Shown piece by piece: positions 19,641-32,773 of a DNA stretch of 64,000 bases. The position numbers and the translations under genes were made by a program. A model generated the notes under the pieces. It worked only from the letters and a program-made list of their open reading frames with translations. It did no database searches and had not been told where the DNA came from. Position 1 is the first letter of the stretch, and every line of letters begins with the position of its first letter. Source of the DNA: Dipteris shenzhenensis (Eukaryota > Polypodiophyta > Polypodiopsida > Gleicheniales). The DNA lies in assembly GCA_047967505.1 (NCBI GenBank), contig CM106540.1. The stretch is one strand, 5' to 3'.

Positions 19641-21186
19641 CTATACCAGTGAAGGAAAAAATGTCAAAAATAGTCTTGTAGTTTTAAATATCATCTACCT
19701 CAATCTCTCCCTCTTCCCTTCCTGTCTTTTGTAACAAACATATAGAAAAAGTGTGATACAAAAATGTATCTACTTAATACAAACAAAACTTTTAAGGAGA
19801 AATCACTTCATTACCTAGAAAATATGCGTTCCTTCTTCTGGAGTTGACTCTCTACTCCAAAATGGTAGAGAAAGAGCCAAAAATTATAGAACTCCCGTTT
19901 CTCTCACTCCATCTAAGCAGATTTAGGTCACAACTTCAGGAGTTGACTCTATATATTCCAAAAAGGTAGGGGAAGAACTGAAAATGAGAGAACACCCGTT
20001 TTTCTCACTCCTTCCAAGCATATTTAGGTCATAACTTTGGTTTCTAAGAGAGAGTGAAATAAGTAGAGAATCAATGGAAGAGAAGAGGTATGACCAAAGC
20101 TTGTGCAGAAGTTTCTCTCAAAGATTTTTGAATGTGGAAGAAAAACATGAGCAAAGAGGAGAGAGAATGACTAATCAAGAGCAAAATGAAGATATTTTGA
20201 AACCAGCTGCTAGAAAGTGGCGGGAATGAATGTTTGAAACGTTTTAGAAGAGAGAATAGGGAGAGAGTTGGTCAAGAAGTCAAAGTTTGGGCCAAATGGT
20301 TGAACTAAATGGAAAATGTGAGCATAGTTCTAGCTAGGGGATCGTATTCCATGGGAGAAAAACAAGGAGATTTGACATGGTCAGGGCAGGCCTACCAAAG
20401 ATAATTTTTTATTGTGAAGCACCAATGACATTTTTTGGGGTATTTTGGAAAAAAACTAAAATTTCCCCTAAATTTGGGGAGCTTCTATTACAAAGAAGTC
20501 CACATGGCATAATCTCCTTCATGGATACCATATTCCCTTATCCAAGCCTCTAATAATTTAGTAATTCTCCAAAGGGCCCCTTTTTGAGTCTAATTTTTTT
20601 GTAATGGAGCTTGTGCTTGATATCCAAGACCTCTGGGAGAGTGAGAGGAGAGAGATGGAAGGTGGGGGAAGGGCATGCATACACATGGATGACAAATAGC
20701 ACCTCCTTCTTGACATTTTTCCCTTTATTAAAGCTTGATTAGTTTAATTATTAGCTTGATTATACGTGGCTATCCTAAACTAGGTCAATGGTTGAAATTA
20801 TTTTGTTGAGACGACGATTTTGCATGTACTGTTTTGTTTTGTTTTGCTCATAGTATTGCAAAATGGGGGATTAGTACAGTTGTTCACGCATGTTGGGTGG
20901 GCATCAAACTATTATAACAATGTCAGAACCGCATGCTCAAATTAGCATTGAGTGATAATCAACCTGTAAGTGAAATAGGAAATTAAGACTACTAGAATGT
21001 TCAAATTTCTAGTTAAATGCCATTCAAAATGGCAATTTTCTTGCCATTGAATTATTATGATCTTGGCTCTGATGAGACTGAGAAATTCTCCCATGGCAAC
21101 CATCTAATTGCATGTCATGGGTGGCCAGACAATGATGTATATGATTGCCTATGCAAGGCTAGGCTACCACTAATGTAGGTGTTATC
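19641..21186. other. No gene seen; short tandem duplication
   Basis: A 95-100 bp segment is duplicated (about 19,840-19,930 and 19,936-20,040; GGAGTTGACTCT, CTCCCGTTTCTCTCACTCC, TTTAGGTCA). The rest is AT-rich without credible coding sequence. Confidence 0.5.
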
Positions 21187-22111
21187 CATTAGGGGAGATT
21201 TGGGGTCTCAAAAGGGCCTCATAAGGAATGGATTAAGTCAATTAGAAATGAACCTATTATGGCAACCCATGGGCTAAGGGACCTATAGCATTGACTCAAA
21301 TGATATGGGTACCTTTATTTTGAAATTGGGAAACGTTGGCATTTGGATGGAGGTTATGGTGGATAGATCAAAGGTCTAGGATGCCTTTAGTGGATGGTGG
21401 ATGCACTTTGGTGGGCTCCAAAAGGAAAATTTTGACTTTGGGGAGGCCTCATTAAGAGGGGAAAGGTGGGTTTTAATATGGGCCCTTGATTTAAGTCCAA
21501 GATCAATGGATGAGATGGAGGCGCCAAATGGAGGGTGGAGATTGATGTGCATTTTGAAGGGCTAGGATTGAAGTGCATTTTGGATGGCTTGGATCGCCCA
21601 CTTGCAAATCAAGGGCCCGGATTCAAGCGCCTTTTCCCCTCATCTCATCCCTTGATCTACTTCCAAATCTAGGGCCCGGATTGAAGCACCATTTGCACTC
21701 ATCTCCTCTCTTGGATCTACTAGAAGATCTATGGCCCATATTGAAGCGCATTTTCGTCTCATCTTGCCCATTAGATCTTGGTGTTGATCAAGGGTGGAGA
21801 TTTGATCATTCTATCCTTTGATGGTATCCCTTAGATCTACCCCTTGATCTAATGGCTGAGAGTGCTTTACCTCAAATTTAAATGTATCCCTTGAATTGAA
21901 GATTAGATTAAGGGCTGCGAGTAAAGATCATGGGTTCAACTCTAGGTTAGAGGTCTCCACACAATTAAATGCTTTTGTCAGCTTCAACATGGCATTGTTT
22001 GCCCCACACCTCAAAGCACTCTCATTGGTACACCTCAAATTGCTCTCTAATCCCTTGAAATTAGGAAACACTAATTAGAGGCCCTTTTGAGATCCCAAAT
22101 CTCCACTAATG
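21187..22111 (-). mobile_element. Non-autonomous TIR DNA transposon, copy A (925 bp)
   Basis: The left end CATTAGGGGAGATTTGGGG and the right end CCCAAATCTCCACTAATG are inverted repeats of about 30 bp. The sub-terminal sequences match copies B and C: AAGGAATGGATTAAG inside the left end here and CTTGAAATTAGGAAACACTAATT inside the right end in complement. It is in the opposite orientation to B and C. The interior carries degenerate 65-70 bp tandem repeats around GGGCCCGGATTGAAGC and codes for nothing. A clear target duplication is not visible. Confidence 0.75.
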
Positions 22112-23450
22112 TGGAATATTCAATTGGGACTTTGCATGTGCCACCACTCCTCCCCCCTCATCTCGACAAGGGGTCATTTAAGGGGGTGCCACCAGTATCA
22201 CAATTGTCTGGTCATAGCAAAGTCCAACCATGGATTGTCTGATCATAGCAGGTATAGGCACCTAGAGTCATACGAACTAACATAAGAAATGAAGGGGAAA
22301 AGAGTGGGATGGTGGCAAGCCCTCCAACCCAGTTATATAAAGGCCTTATGGGGCAAGAAACAATTCACTGCACCACCTAAGAAAAGCCCTCTCCTACTGC
22401 CTTCCACGCTCTCAAAGCCCCCTTTCACCCCTGTGATGAATCTTTTGTTGCAACCCCGATGCCTCTTCTGCTTAATGATGCCCAAGTCATGGGATCCATT
22501 GTTTGCCTTGGTTGTCCATCCTGTAATGCTCCACTAGCCATAGCCATGACCAAGGGAATTACAGAATGGGCAACCAAGGGAAACAATCTTAATGAGGGGC
22601 TTCCAAAAAAGGCTAGATGGAATTGGTGCCATAGGGGGTGGTTCTTTGATTATTTTTTTTATAACGACTTTGAGAGATTTTTTGGCTTTTCTAGAATCAA
22701 ACATCATTGTGATAGCAATTGCAACCATCAAACGTACAATCCATTTAGTCTTTTGCAATGAAATGTTCAAACAAAGTTAGAAGGTCTTTCTCTTGATTAT
22801 TATTGCAATGCAATGCTCTTCTATGACTTACCATCCACTTCTTTGATCCATAAAAACAATATTTTTGAGAGCTAGAAGGTTTTGACATATCCTGATCCAA
22901 AAACTCTCTCTTATAAAAGGTTAAAAACATCCCAAAATGAACAAACTTACCATTTATGTACTCTATAGCAATGAGATGTTCAAACGAAGTTATAAGGGCC
23001 CTATCTTGAGTGTGGTGGTAGTGCAATGTTCAAACATAGTCCATGTGCTTTCATACACTACAATCAGTTTCTTTGATACAATCCAAAAACTATAGCACAT
23101 AAGATTTGCTATCAAATATTAAAACATCCCAAAATAATGTGAAATTTTAATTCAAAGGCATAGCCAAAAAAACTCCATGATATGAGGATAACTTGCCATG
23201 GTTGTCACATGCACTCTATTTCTTGGTGAGCATCTCCATTGGTCATATGTTTGTGGTCTCAGTTCTTACAACAGTATACTTTTTAACATCCCAAGGTTAA
23301 AGTGAAGATGGCTAAACCATGACACCTTCAAGATACCATAGAGATTCCTTACCTTTGTAAAAGCTTTTGGGTTTAGAAATTGCAATATGGTAGATTGTGG
23401 GTGAAATTTTTTGTTTGTTGTCATATAGGACATTTGGTTAGTGATTTTCC
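22112..23450. other. No firm gene; promoter-like box and a local duplication
   Basis: TATATAAAGG at 22,333-22,342 lies about 95 bp before an ATG (22,436). The frame from 22,459 (GSIVCLGCPSCNAPLAIAMT) spans about 100 codons, but I would not call it a gene. Around 22,745-23,100 a segment with GCAATGAAATGTTCAAAC is duplicated at a spacing of about 230 bp. Confidence 0.3.
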
Positions 23451-24265
23451 TTATTGACTTGCATAGATATCCACTATTAATACAACATTTTCTACACCTA
23501 TTGCTTCCTCGAATGGATAGTATGTGCCATCCTCGATTGACTGATGATTGTTGAGGTATAAAACACCATCTTCCTTTTCATACTTATATTGAGAAATGAT
23601 CCTCATGCCTCCTTGAATAATGGGATTTGGTGTGGTACAACCCAAGCATGGTCGCCTTGTGGTGTTTTTGTATTGGAACTTTATCAAGCTAGCTGTTGTA
23701 CAATTGCATCTTCATTCCATAACTGATCAATGACATCTAAGGATGCTTGATGATTGATGGCGATTCGCGAATGCAATGACAACATTTTCGGCAAGGCACA
23801 TAGCTCAAGCCTACTCCTTTATGGAGCCAAACGTACGCCCTCCTCTTGAAAAGGATTTTGCAAGTTTGACATAAATTAAAGTTCTTGTCAGATGAATGAC
23901 ATACAAAAGAGGAATAATTGACAATAATCATTACTTGATCCAACATTTTATTCTTCAAGAAAGCATGAGGTCATGATACCACCATAAGTAAATGGGGATG
24001 GTACATATGGTGCACAATCTTTTCTAATAAAAATGAAAGTCTATCCACAAGAATGAGCATTATCAAGATGTATATTTGAGAGTAATGTGACATATAGTGT
24101 ACTTTGATGATGTAGCACTACCAGAAGAGTTTTCACAAGGGATTTTGCATGGCCCTTTGAGACACACTGTACAAAGTTTCCAACAATCATCTCATCATAT
24201 ACAAGTGAAATGCAATTTCTAAAATTTTCTATTATATTATGAGCAATATTTGTGCTCTTATCCAA
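23451..24265 (-). pseudogene. Degraded coding stretch, unknown
   Basis: Three minus-strand segments in changing frames look like one decayed protein. The first is DEMIVGNFVQCVSKGHAKSL. The second has Cys pairs (LCQTCKILFKRR; YVPCRKCCHCIRES). The third includes RRPCLGCTTPNPIIQGGM and IEDGTYYPFEEAIGVENVV. The Cys-rich part might bind zinc. No family recognised. Stops and shifts lie between the segments. Confidence 0.3.
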
Positions 24266-24459
24266 AGTAATTTACCGAATAAGGAGTCACTCCTAAGAAA
24301 TGTGCCTGAGAAAGATAAGGATTAGATGAAAGGGTGATTGATGGTGGAGAAGGTAGGAGCCCAATGCACATAGTATGACATTCCCATGGGAGTTTTAGTC
24401 TAGTTGGTATATAGGATATGCATGTAATCCTAATTGCATGAAGATATGTATCCATGTTA

Positions 24460-26588
24460 TATTGATTAATCTTTCATATTGGCCTATCGGTAAAAAATTA
24501 TTGCTCAATTTTTCAAAAGACTAGGTGGAATATGATCAGATATGAACAAAGAGAATGGCATAGATTGACACGTAAAATCTATTGACATGATATCATCTAA
24601 GGAAATTGAAAAAGAAAAATCTGTTGCAATCTATGTTAGTTGTTAACTTTTAATTTGTTGTGTGCTTCTCATTCTTTTTATACACAAACTAATGATTTAT
24701 CTCCTCCCTTATATGTTGTGTAAAAAAAAAAGGTAGTTTTTAGAGATACAACATAAAGACTAGCTTCCACGGGGAACCCAAGTAACGGAAGGGTTCTTTC
24801 AAGTGTTTTTTATTATGGAATGGGGCTTGAAGGGACATGCCATAATAGATGACTGAAGCATTCAACATAGCTATGGCATGACCTACTTTTTAAGACCCTC
24901 TAGAAAAACTCGTAAACTCACAGTAAAGTAAACCCTGGTGCCATGCAGCAGTGAAGGACCAGCTCTGAGAAGATCACACAAGGCATGCCCTTCTGTTGGT
25001 TATTCTATGGACCCATCATCAAGCTACCATTTCCAAAAGGGAATAGTCGATCCAAGAACTAGCTCTGTGGTTGCAAGGAAATACATTTTCCTTACAAAAA
25101 TAGAACCAGCGCGCTACTTACACAAGGAATATATTTTCCTTAGGATTAACTGCAAGCAGTACCAAAATAGTTCCAAGAACTAGCGCGATGGTTGCAAGGA
25201 AATACATTGTCCTTGGGATTAACTACAACCCCACACTAAAATAAAACCAATGCGATGGTTGTTTGTTTAAGATTTACTTTTAACCTCTTGTTTTAAGCTA
25301 TTAATTGCACTCTCATTATATACTATAGCAACATGCTATTCCAACCACCGGACTAGTTTTAAACCTGCCCGATGGCATGCTAAGAAGAAATGGAACCCTC
25401 CAATGCAAAATATATGAACAATTGTAGGACTCCAACGATTAAGGTAAATAAATTTTCTTTGGTTTAATTTAGGAGTAGCTACAACCATCTCATAAAACCA
25501 ACACGGTGATCGCACCAAGCCAACATCAATGCAATAGTAGTGAATCTAAATTAGAGTAGAAAAGCTGTGCGTAGATGAGAAGTGGTAAGCTATAGGTAGA
25601 TGCAGGTGGCGAGCTGCGAGTAGATGATAGGACACACTGTGGACAGTTTGATACACAAAGATACAGCATAGAGAATGTGCGAAGGAGGGCATAATTTCTT
25701 GTGTAGTGACATAATCAAGCTCTGTGGTGTTCGAAACAGCAAGTTTTGCCAGATCATGTCTCATTATTATCCCAGTAAGGCAATCATTACGCTGAAAAAA
25801 GTCTGGCAAGAGGACAAGACCGTTCGAAATTCAAAATATTGCCCACCAGTGCGTCATGTAACGGTCCTAAAACTGCTCCTAAAATAGTTTCACGATTGGC
25901 TACACCCATTCATGCATTGACCCAAGCTTGCTAATATATAAACAAACTTGTTATGAATTTGGATCTTCTAAAATATGAATTTTGGTTTTCCTATAGTTAA
26001 TGGGTGGTCACCCTCCTTGTATTGAGTGGATCATCTTAACTTTCCGTATTATGAAGTTGATAGCTAATCTCATCCTATTTGATTGGCTCTTATTTGGTGG
26101 TCCTCCATCTTTATCTCTCCCTCTTCCTTCTAAGCATTCTCCTCTTGTTGAGCACTTTCTTTGTTTTTTGACAAGGGCAACAAGGATCAGAGAAGGGGGA
26201 AGCACAGCTAGCAACACGAGCACAGGCAGGGAAGCTCCATCCAGGTGCTTTTCCAAGAGATGCCTCCCTCTAATATAGAAGATGGATCCAAGAAGATCTT
26301 GGGTTAAACCCTCTATTTCAAAGCAAGAAAAATAATTGCTCATAACCTTTGACCTAATGCTACTTTACTTGGAATCTTTCCTCTCAAGAAAGTTCTTGTT
26401 GAGAGCTTTTGCTAATTTTCTCATCGAAACTCAAATACAACTCATTATCGGATAGCTTGTATTTAGATGAGGTAGAAGACGGATGTATGAAGATAGATGG
26501 AGAAAGGCCAAAGAAAGACCCATCTTGATAGATGGAGAAAGGCCAAAGAAAGAGGCAGGGATAGATTAGGTTAAGTGATGGCAACACG

Positions 26589-26631
<43 letters not shown>

Positions 26632-27354
26632 CTAATGCAAAGTTTCTTTTTTTAATATAAAAATATGTGCACGCACGTGGGGGGGGGGGGGGATGTCTAT
26701 AATTTGTTGGAAAGTGAGAAGAAAGCTGCTAAAACTCTGTTACTTTCTCTTTATTGCAAAAGGTTAGATAAGGTTAAAGCGAATTGAGAGAATACTAGAT
26801 ATAAAGCATGTGAAAATCTTAAAATTGAAAGGGAAGCTCACTAAAACTACATGAAATTATTGCATAATTCTATAAGCCACCTTACATTTACCTTCAACAA
26901 GAGGAGCGTCAGCATATAATTAGGAAGCTCATTAAACTGTCAACATCATAAATTATTGTAGTCTAGCAATATGTTGCAGCAATCCCTAATGAATTGCTAC
27001 TTGTTTGGAACCAAAATTGTCATATATTGCCTCGTTGCCTTCAAAACGTTAAGATTCATAACTGTGTACGTATCCCTCTTGACGTTCAGGATCTAAAAGA
27101 CTACACCATTACAAAATTTTCTGACTTCGTTCTTATCAGCTGTTGCAAGCTGCGCTCTAGAAAAACCCTAGGAGACCTGGCTCAAAAAATATAATTCTCT
27201 TCCCTCAGATACTATAAAAAAGAACCTTGGTCTGAAAATTGTGGAAGCACAACAATGAGAAAACAAATGGTACTCAAAATACTATCAAGTAAAGTCTATG
27301 TTGAGCAAGCAATCCTTTTTGTCCCAGCTAAGCAGAGGGCGGTTACCCATCAGC
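24460..27354. other. No gene seen; 3' flank of the dehydrogenase gene
   Basis: It holds partly repeated segments at 25,050-25,260 (GGTTGCAAGGAAATACATT, twice) and a 36 bp tandem duplication at about 26,485-26,556 (GATAGATGGAGAAAGGCCAA). The ORFs here are short and have no recognisable motifs. Confidence 0.4.
26591..26627. repeat. (TG)n microsatellite
   Basis: About 18 uninterrupted TG dinucleotides. A run of 14 G follows at 26,679-26,692. Confidence 0.95.
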
Positions 27355-30300
27355 TTAAAAGAGTATTTCTGCAATTTGAACAGCATTCAGAGCAGCACCC
27401 TTCCGAATTTGATCCCCACATACAAAAATATCTAGCCTGCACCAGTTTTTTTTATCACAACCTCAGCTGAACAAACCATTCACAATTGCTTCTTCCTTAC
27501 CTACCATAGTTTTCCAGATTTTTTTTTAAAAAGGGTATAGATAGTGTATGATCTATGTAAAAATGACTGTATAAGATTAAATAAGACCTTGATTGTGTCC
27601 TTAAGCAACCCAAACGACCTATACTGTCGAAATGGTACGTATTCAAAAACTTCCCCAATTTCAAAAACCTAGATATCTTAGAGATATGCCAGTAAGCAGA
27701 GAGTCTACCACTGACTTGGTTTGTGAAATAGTTTGGCTGCATGCAAATGTAGATTATTACGAGCACAAGCCACCCATTTTCTCAAAGTGAGAAGAACTTC
27801 GTATGTTTTCAGTTGTAGACCACCCAAAACTTGCTGGCCCTGGTACCATCTAGCTATTGACTGGAGTTTTCCCCTTACGAAAAGATCCCTTGACTTCGAG
27901 TAAGAGATCAACTAATGCCCATCTCCACAGAATGTGTTCTCATAAAGTCGTGTAGACTTCATATGTTTTCAGTTGTACACCAAAACTTGCTGGTCTTACT
28001 CTGGTCCCATCTAGCTATTGACTGGAGTTGTGCCCCTAGGAAAAGATTCCTTGACTTGAGCAGTGCATTTAAGAGATCAGCAAGTGCCCATCTCCACAGA
28101 GTATGCTCCGGTTAAGTTGAAAGATCTTGGGACTACCATTATTCTGTGCTTTCTCTACTGGACAGAAGTGGTACAGATCTGAAATGCTAGAAGAACGTCC
28201 AGCAAGGACATTTAGCACAGGTCTTATCCTGGGTGAAAGAGAGATGTTAACACAGTTACAACTGTGCCCACATCTTATGGATCTACAGACACTTTGCAAG
28301 TTTCCCATCTTCATAGCCATATAGGCAACACAGAAATGCACGCAAACACCCACACATATGCACATGTATTTCTCAATCCCAAACTTCAGCATTATATGCC
28401 CTAAATAAACAGATATAGAAGCGATATATCCTTTCAGTAATCTGTACCGACCAGCATGCTGAGTTTCTACCTATTCTCTGGAGTGTGAATGGTTAAGGAT
28501 AGGACTCAGACGATAAAAACTCAATAAAACTCATACCATCCAATCAAGTCAAAATGTTTCACTATAAACCACTATAAGACAGTAAGCATAGGGGGCTCAA
28601 ATAAGTACAAAAGGCCTTTATAAACCTAACACGAATGTGCAGACTCTAGACAAGAGATACGTCTCATCACATAGAAGTAAGAATTCTTCAAATAGTTTTT
28701 CACTTAAATAGGACCTTATAAGACGTAGAACGAGTCCATACCCGTAGTCCCCTTCTTGGGAAAGATCATGCCTGATCCTACCAACGGCAACATCATCTTT
28801 ATTGGATACCTGTACGCAAAGAAACTGAGACACTTTAAAATATCTGAACTTTCTTGATGAAAGAAAGGATTTACAGAACATTGAAATACTGCTATTATGG
28901 AAGCAGGCTTCCATGTTTATGGGTCCAGACTTCAGATTACCATACCTCAAGAGGTGTAGGAAAATTATTGGAGACCCTATCATCAATCACAACAATGCCA
29001 TCTGCTTTCATAAGGATTTCTCTAGCTTTTTCCTGAGCATGCCCAGAGCCATAGTGATTGGAACTAAGAAAAGAAAATGTATGATGAAACTACTACTGAA
29101 AAAGACAAGCATAACATACTACATAAATGAGCATCACAACGCAGACTGGGAATGACAAAGCATACCTCATCATAGGCCCAACATCATATGCTCAGTATTT
29201 AAAGAAAAACACATTATATGGTAAAAAGACACGTCCCCCATTCAGAAAATTAGCAACTACCTCATCCATTGGCTTCTCGAACTGCAGATTGATACTTTCT
29301 GCATGTGCTCGCATTGTTGGGACACGCACACAGGTTGCAGTTACCCTCACATCTGGATCGCTCTGAGTACAGCAGTCCGAATTTGAATTACTGTACTACA
29401 CTAGGCTTTTAATGCATGTTATCAATGTCTACTATCTTACAGAAATGGAAATGAAAGTGTTGTACACGCTAGAGAAATCAAGCATTCTATTCATTCTCAT
29501 GAAAGATGCATACCTTGTAGTTAGAGAAATATGATGCAAGTATGCAAGTGCCTCTAGCTATTGCACTAGTGTGTACATAACCCCAAAATCCATGGATGAA
29601 GCACAATGTCTTGAGCTGAGGTCTTGAGTGACCATACTGCAAGGGTGCTTCTCTCTCTCTCTCTCTCTCTCTCAGTGTGATTTTGGACCGAGCCATCGCC
29701 ATATCCAGGTCACGGAGGCCCAGGCGCCCAAGACCCCGTGCCCGGCACCCATATCTTCATCAGATCCGTGCCATCATTGCCAAACACCGGAAACGTGTAG
29801 CACCGAGTTATGAGATCCTAGAGCTGCCCATGATTGGGATTGTTGACATAAGAAGAGTGCAACCTTTTTATTGATTAGCTTTCTACCTGTGCTGATCAAT
29901 TGGTACTTTTAGTAAATACTTGCTTGGTATTTCATTAGTTTTGGGTCACTTGCAGTCCCTCTGACTGTAAGTACCTTTAGTAGCTCTCAGACTTCAGCTT
30001 ATTTATTTTGTTGTTCTCTTTGATGAGACAACACTAGCAGATGTATCAACTGTTTTAGTCTCATAGGCTGTTTGGCCTTTTAGAGACGTTAATATATATC
30101 TATCTATCTATCTATCTCTCTCATTATTGGATTCTTGGGAATGTACCACTCATGCAGCTAGTTCTATACTATACTCAACAAATATGGGCTCAGGCATATA
30201 TGTTCTTGTGGAGTCACGAGAGCAAAAAATCATCTCCTTTAAAATCCAAATACCTCATGCATTCATTTACATACTTCTTTTGCTTGGCCTGAGCATCCTC

Positions 30301-32734
30301 CATGTTCTTTCAACAATTGCAAAAGAACATCCTTCCTTTCTAGATAAACTCTTCTCAGTGATTTTCCACATGGATGTAGGCTATCGTGGAAGGCATCCAA
30401 ACTTCACATCCATGCATCGGTTCAAACAAGCTCATCTGTATCAATAACCTCAATGCTATCGTGGAAGGCATCCAGACTTCACATCCATACATGGGTTCAA
30501 ATAAGCTCATCTGTATCAATAAACGCTTGGTGCTGTTACAAAAAACTTTAGCGAGTCTAAGCCATTTGTCCCAAGGCCAATGTCATGGCAAAAGTTCCTG
30601 GTCTCTCAAATGTTACTCCACCCATTTCTTCATCCTTTCAAACTGACGATCAGTCTCAAGATGGTATGCTGTACTAGGAGGGAGTATAGTGCCACTTACT
30701 GCAAATAATTCCTACCGAAAATGACCCATAATCTCTGGAAAATCTTTGAGGAAACTCGTGATGCTTATGTTGACCTCTCCATATATAAGCCCCCAAATGA
30801 GGAGAGCACGGGGCAGGGAGACCAAGGGCAAGATATGCCCAGAAAACAGAGAGAGGGATGGCCAGCTCACAGCATGTCTGGGAGCATGGATCAGCACTAT
30901 GGATAAGGCGACTGTGAGAGGCAAGACCACGAGGAGATCAGTGGCTGCGTGGAGCCCTAGAGGCAGGAAAAGAAGTGCGGCATATGGCAAGGAAAGCCAG
31001 GAAAACTCGGTCATAGGGCAGGCCTGATTAGGGCTGGTTGGAGCCAGCTAACTAGGGCAGGTCATGGGCAGATAGAAGGGCTGGGCTGGCTGGTTAGCTG
31101 GCCAACCAGGTCATCCAGCACACAACCCAAGAAGGTGTGCCCACAGCCCCATATATGGGGATGTGTGGGGTCGGTTTTATGGCAGACTGAGTCGGCCAGC
31201 AAGGCATCAGGTCGGTGCAAATAGCGGGGCTACCAGCCGCTATAAAATGGCTCCCTTGGGGGGCATAACTTTATCCAGCGAGTCAGCTAGCAAGGGAGCA
31301 CAAGGAGCAGCAGTAGCCTCATCCTTAGGCCTACATCCAAAAGGAAAGGAGGCTCAGAGGTGCTGCAGACTGAATTCAATTAGGGCTGAACCCTAGGCGT
31401 CTACCAAGGCAGCAAGGTGCTAAGATCTTTGGACAGAGAGACTACATATGCTCAAGGTGGAGCACGCGGGCTCAGAGATCTAGAGGTATCCGACAAATAG
31501 TAGAAGAACCTTTTGGTAAGATCAGAGGACCACGTCCTAGTGGGACTCTGGATCTATCTATTGTATTGTGTCCATAGTTTTGGACGGAGATATATTTTTT
31601 TTGTTGTTTCTATATCTAGCTTGGATCATTGTGTATTTGTTGCTAGTCTGCACATCTATGGGAAGCACATTAAGTTAAGAAGTTTGTGATTCCACCCACA
31701 CACTACACACTGTGTGAGCTCCTAGGCTAGTCTATTAGTCTTTCGCAGTGCGCACCCTCTATTGGTTGATTTCTAACAGCTAACCCACATGATCAATGAG
31801 CTGTTAAGTGACTTGAGGAGATGGAAATGATGTCTTGGTGGAGTTGACGTGGGGCTTGTTTGGTAAGGCTATCGATGACCAACTAAATCACATCTATGGG
31901 AAGCACATTAAGTTAAGAAGTTTGTGATTCCACCCACACACGCGCTGCACACTGTGTGAGCTCCTAGGCTATTCTATTAGTCTTTCACAATGGACACCCT
32001 CTATTGGTTGATTTCTAACAGCTTACCCACATGATCAATGAGTTGTCAAGTGACTTGAGGAGATGGAAATGATGTCTTGGTGGAGTTGACGTGGGGCTTG
32101 TTTGGTAAGGCTATCGATGACCAACTAAATGGAGTCCCATCCCTTGTCTTTGGAAGCTTCTACCAAGGCAGCAAGGTGCTGAGATTCCTTTGGACGGAGA
32201 GTCTACATATGCTCCAGGTGGAGATGTATCTTGTAGATAGTAGAAGAACCTTTTGGTAAGATCAGAGGACCACATCATCCTAGTGGGACTCTGGATCTAT
32301 CTATTGTATTGTGTCCATAGTTTTGAATGAAAATATATTCTTTTGGTTGGATCCAAGCCATATATATTCTATATCTAGCTTGGATCATTGTCTATTGCTA
32401 GTATGCACATCTATGGGAAGCACATTAAGTTAAAAAGTTTGTGATTCCACCCACACACTACACACTGTGTGAGCTCCTGCGCTACTCTATCACCCTTTCG
32501 CTGTGAGTACCTCTGTTGATCGATTTCTAACATGGTATCAGAGCCCAAGTAGGAGGCTCACAAATGTGGGAACTTGAAGTCAGGGATCTTGCTGAAGGAT
32601 GACCCTAATTTGAGGCTCTAGAGTCGACTTCCAAAACTAGAGGACTGTGCTGTTGTTGCGAGAAGGAGGATGACTTAAGTTTAGTCAAATGTGTAAAGAG
32701 TTCCTATCTATAATATGTGAAGCAAGACTCTGAC

Positions 32735-32773
<39 letters not shown>

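Noticed and set aside
30712-31014. Hydrophobic minus-strand 100-residue ORF
   Set aside because: It overlaps the start of copia LTR sequence and shows no domain. The hydrophobicity follows from base composition.
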